DNA of 24,468 bases from an uncultured Planctomycetales bacterium (GTDB lineage: Bacteria > Planctomycetota > Planctomycetia > Pirellulales > S012-138), in the NCBI GenBank assembly GCA_937982665.1, contig CALJLD010000044.1:1-24468 (forward strand), given 5' to 3'. Position numbers and translations under genes: made by a program. This document shows, piece by piece, positions 22,155 through 24,468 of this stretch; positions within the stretch are counted from its first letter, which is position 1, and each line of letters begins with the position of its first letter. A model generated the notes under the pieces. The model was not told the origin of the DNA. It was given only the letters and a program-made list of their open reading frames with translations, and did not search any database.

Positions 22155-23447
22155 ATGAAGATCCGATATGCCTGCGGTTCAGCCGAGCACACGATCGCTC
22201 GCCGCAACTTCCTGGGCGCTGGGGCGTTGGCAGGTGCCGGCATGGCCGCCGGAGGGTTGGGCGTGTTCTCAACTCCGGCCGTGGCCAAGAAGCTGGAGAG
22301 CGATCAGAAGCGGATTGTCGTCTTCAACATGCACGGCGGTTTGAGCCAGCTGGAGAGTTGGGACCCCAAGCCTGGCACGGATACCGGCGGGCCGTTCCTT
22401 TCGATTCCGACATCTGTGCCCGGCATTCATATCAGCGAGTTGCTGCCGCTGACCGCGCAGCAGATGCATCATTTGTGCGTGGTCCGTGGCGTAAACACCA
22501 GCGAAAACGATCACGGCAAAGGTCGCTACATGATGTTGACCGGTCGGCGGCAAACGCCTGCTGGCAACTTTCCGCAACTTGGCGCCGTCGCGGCGAAGAC
22601 CCTCACGCCAGAGGACAGCGTCCTGCCTGGCCACATTTTGATCACGCCTGGCGGCAGCGGTGGTCGCGGGAATGATTCGGCCTATTTGGGACCGAAGTAC
22701 TCCAGCATCTACCTGGGCAATGGCAAGCCACCGCAAAACACGGAGCGGCCGGAGAAGATTGGCGAAGATTCCGATGCCGCCCGTCAGGCGTTTCGCCAAG
22801 GCGTGAACGAGCGGTTTTTGAATCGCCGCCGCACGGCCATCACCGAGGCGTTCACCTATTCGTACGTACAAGCCCAGCAGTTGATGCTGCAGCGCGAAGT
22901 GTTTGACGTCACCAAAGAGCCTGAGAAGGATGCCGAGCGTTACGGCAGTCATGACTTTGGGCGTCACTGTTTGCTCGCGCGACGGTTGCTGGAACAAGGC
23001 ATCACGTTCGTTCAGCTTTCGCATTCTAACTACGACACACACAACGAGAACTTCAACTTCCACATCGAACAGATGGGCGAGTTCGATCTTTCGTTCTCAT
23101 GCTTTGTCGCGGATCTGGCCGATCGTGGGCTGCTGGACAGCACGTTGATTGTGGTGCTCTCGGAGTTCGGCCGCACGCCGCGGATCAATCAATACTACGG
23201 GCGCGACCATTGGTCCAAGGCTTGGTCCGTGTGTCTCGGCGGAGGTCGTTTCCCCCGCGGTGGCGATTACGGCAAGACAAACGACAACGGGACCGAAGTG
23301 ACAGATGGCCAGGTGGATCACGGCGAACTGTTCCACACCTATTTGCAGGCGGCCGGAGTGGATTCGCAAGGCTTCTTTGATGTCGATGGCCGTGACATGC
23401 CCCTGGCCGATCCCGCGGCTGCGCCGGTTTCCGAGTTGTTGACTTAA
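22155..23447 (+). CDS. DUF1501 family protein with Tat signal (alkaline phosphatase/sulfatase-like fold)
   Basis: A 430-residue exported protein. A twin-arginine signal is clear: RRNFLG at 16-21, then an Ala/Gly-rich hydrophobic stretch and FSTPAVAKK near a cleavage site. DUF1501 belongs to the alkaline-phosphatase/sulfatase superfamily. Seen here are VVFNMHGGLSQLESWDPKPG at about 55-74, SENDHGKGRYMMLTG, the HSNYDTHNENF segment, LSEFGRTPRIN and GRDHW, all candidate metal-site regions of the family. The substrate is not known. DUF1501 genes regularly follow DUF1549/DUF1553 genes in planctomycetes, as here, so the two probably act together outside the cytoplasm. GGAGAAA lies just upstream of the ATG. 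The WD40 gene begins 94 bases later on the same strand. Confidence 0.92.
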   Translation: MKIRYACGSAEHTIARRNFLGAGALAGAGMAAGGLGVFSTPAVAKKLESDQKRIVVFNMHGGLSQLESWDPKPGTDTGGPFLSIPTSVPGIHISELLPLTAQQMHHLCVVRGVNTSENDHGKGRYMMLTGRRQTPAGNFPQLGAVAAKTLTPEDSVLPGHILITPGGSGGRGNDSAYLGPKYSSIYLGNGKPPQNTERPEKIGEDSDAARQAFRQGVNERFLNRRRTAITEAFTYSYVQAQQLMLQREVFDVTKEPEKDAERYGSHDFGRHCLLARRLLEQGITFVQLSHSNYDTHNENFNFHIEQMGEFDLSFSCFVADLADRGLLDSTLIVVLSEFGRTPRINQYYGRDHWSKAWSVCLGGGRFPRGGDYGKTNDNGTEVTDGQVDHGELFHTYLQAAGVDSQGFFDVDGRDMPLADPAAAPVSELLT

Positions 23448-23541
23448 TGAGGTCGTTCCGGGGCTTCCTTCGCTTCGCTCAGTCCAGCCACCGGCCACCC
23501 GTGCTGTTTGAAAAACATAGAAGACCAAACGAGTAACTCTC
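23448..23541. other. Short spacer with low-complexity CTTCG-rich stretch
   Basis: The segment ggcttccttcgcttcgct at 23462-23479, followed by ccagccaccggccaccc, looks like remnant repetitive DNA rather than coding sequence. No terminator or clear ribosome site is seen before the WD40 start. Confidence 0.35.
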
Positions 23542-24468
23542 ATGGCAATTGCAGAAGGCTTAGATCCGCAACAGGCACACGTGGTTTCGCAGTGGAAGCA
23601 TGATCGCCCGCTCAATGCGTGTGGCTTTGATCCGAATGGTCGCTTTGTTTTTTGCGGATCGGAAGACACCAACGTCGAGCGGTACAATCTGCCGGACGGC
23701 GAACGTACCGTCATGGCCGATGGTCATCTGACTTGGGTTCGCGCCATCGCGTTCGCCAAGGATGGATCGAGTGCCATCTCGGCCGGCTGCGATGGCAAGA
23801 TCACCTGGTGGGAACCGGCAGGCGATCCGCCGACGGTCGTTCGCACAGTGGATGCCCACAAAGGCTGGATCCGTTCTTTGCACGTCAGTCCAGATGGCAA
23901 GCTGCTAGCCAGCGGCGGCAATGACAACATCGTGCGGCTGTGGAACGTGGCCGATGGCACGCTCGTCCGCGAAATGACCGGCCACCCCAAACACGTCTAC
24001 AGTGTGCACTTCCATCCCGCAGGCGAGTTCCTGCTCAGCGGTGATTTGGGCGGAGGGCTCAAGCAATGGAACGTCGCTAGCGGGGAAGAAGTCCGCGCAT
24101 TCGATGCGACGCCGCTGTTCTCTTACAACGCCGGCCAAAAGGTTGACTTCGGCGGCATCCGGGCGATAGCCGTCAGCCCTGATGGCAAATACCTGGCCGC
24201 TGGCGGATTGCACAAAGCCACCAACCCGCTTGGTGCCGTGCATGAACCGCTGGTGCTGCTTTTCGATTGGGAATCGCAAGAGGTCAAGCAACAGCATCTC
24301 GTCGAAGGCATTACTCACGGTGTCATCTGGCAACTTCGCTGGTTGCAGGACGGATCGCTGATGGGGCTTTGCAGCGGTGGCAGCGGTGGGTATCTGACTT
24401 TCTGGAAGTCTGATGTCGATAAGGCCTACCACCGTCTCAAGGTGCCGCATCTGGCTCGTGACATGGAC
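23542..24468 (+). CDS. WD40 repeat protein (3' end beyond window)
   Basis: The frame is open from the ATG at 23542 to the window end, giving 309 residues so far. At least five WD40-like blades are visible, each with a core such as HKGWIRSLHVSPDGKLLASG followed by a closing strand: DGKITWWEP, NIVRLWNVADG and LKQWNVASGEE. The fourth and fifth blades are separated by a longer loop (about 191-205). No signal peptide is seen at the N-terminus, so the protein is probably cytoplasmic unless the start is wrong; the ribosome site is weak. WD40 proteins are beta-propeller scaffolds. The position after DUF1549 and DUF1501 genes matches common planctomycetal clusters, where the WD40 protein is presumed to be a partner, but its function is unknown. 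Truncated by the window edge. Confidence 0.88.
   Translation, partial: MAIAEGLDPQQAHVVSQWKHDRPLNACGFDPNGRFVFCGSEDTNVERYNLPDGERTVMADGHLTWVRAIAFAKDGSSAISAGCDGKITWWEPAGDPPTVVRTVDAHKGWIRSLHVSPDGKLLASGGNDNIVRLWNVADGTLVREMTGHPKHVYSVHFHPAGEFLLSGDLGGGLKQWNVASGEEVRAFDATPLFSYNAGQKVDFGGIRAIAVSPDGKYLAAGGLHKATNPLGAVHEPLVLLFDWESQEVKQQHLVEGITHGVIWQLRWLQDGSLMGLCSGGSGGYLTFWKSDVDKAYHRLKVPHLARDMD

Noticed and set aside
21928..22158. 76-codon frame across the inverted repeat
   Set aside because: Its translation comes mostly from the repeat arms (VIPAQAGIQ and IPACAGMT), a frequent artefact of this type of repeat.

Overview
The window looks like chromosomal DNA of a planctomycete, probably of the Pirellulales type. 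The evidence is a DUF1549/DUF1553 protein with a CxxCH motif, followed by a Tat-signal DUF1501 protein and a WD40 protein. There is also a GAF-HlyD / HlyD / PqqD-M50-HlyD membrane cluster, several GTG and TTG starts, moderately high GC and fairly long intergenic spaces. No rRNA, tRNA, CRISPR array, transposase or phage gene was seen. Seventeen protein genes are supported; the last is cut by the window edge and the first may be.

Layout: 1-3203 holds a GIY-YIG protein with homing-endonuclease-associated repeats (+), then a FemAB/BioF2-type acetyltransferase (-) and an RNase Z-like metallo-beta-lactamase-fold hydrolase (-). From 3414 to 8939 three co-directional genes encode a GAF-domain protein with a membrane-anchored HlyD-like adaptor, a second HlyD-like adaptor, and a PqqD-like / M50 metalloprotease / HlyD fusion. 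I consider this the most interesting system in the window. A DUF58 gene follows (9045-9941) and converges on a LOG-family gene (9948-11048, -).

The middle is metabolic. It holds glnA (GSI-beta type with an adenylylation tyrosine), an SDR oxidoreductase (-), a small two-helix membrane protein, and a tightly overlapping pair. The pair is read as trans-3-hydroxy-L-proline dehydratase plus a delta1-pyrroline-2-carboxylate reductase of the ornithine cyclodeaminase family. Together these would convert trans-3-hydroxy-L-proline to L-proline. argS (-) follows, with a long lysine-rich insertion and a clear intrinsic terminator.

The right end (19414-24468) is a typical planctomycetal trio: a DUF1549/DUF1553 protein with a coiled coil of about 270 residues inside it, a DUF1501 protein, and a WD40 protein. 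Between the first two lies a perfect 27-bp inverted repeat whose arms each contain an ATTCCC-N8-GGGAAT core, the same core as neisserial dRS3 repeats. A degenerate single copy lies upstream of the DUF58 gene. All functions are read from motifs by eye; no database search was possible.
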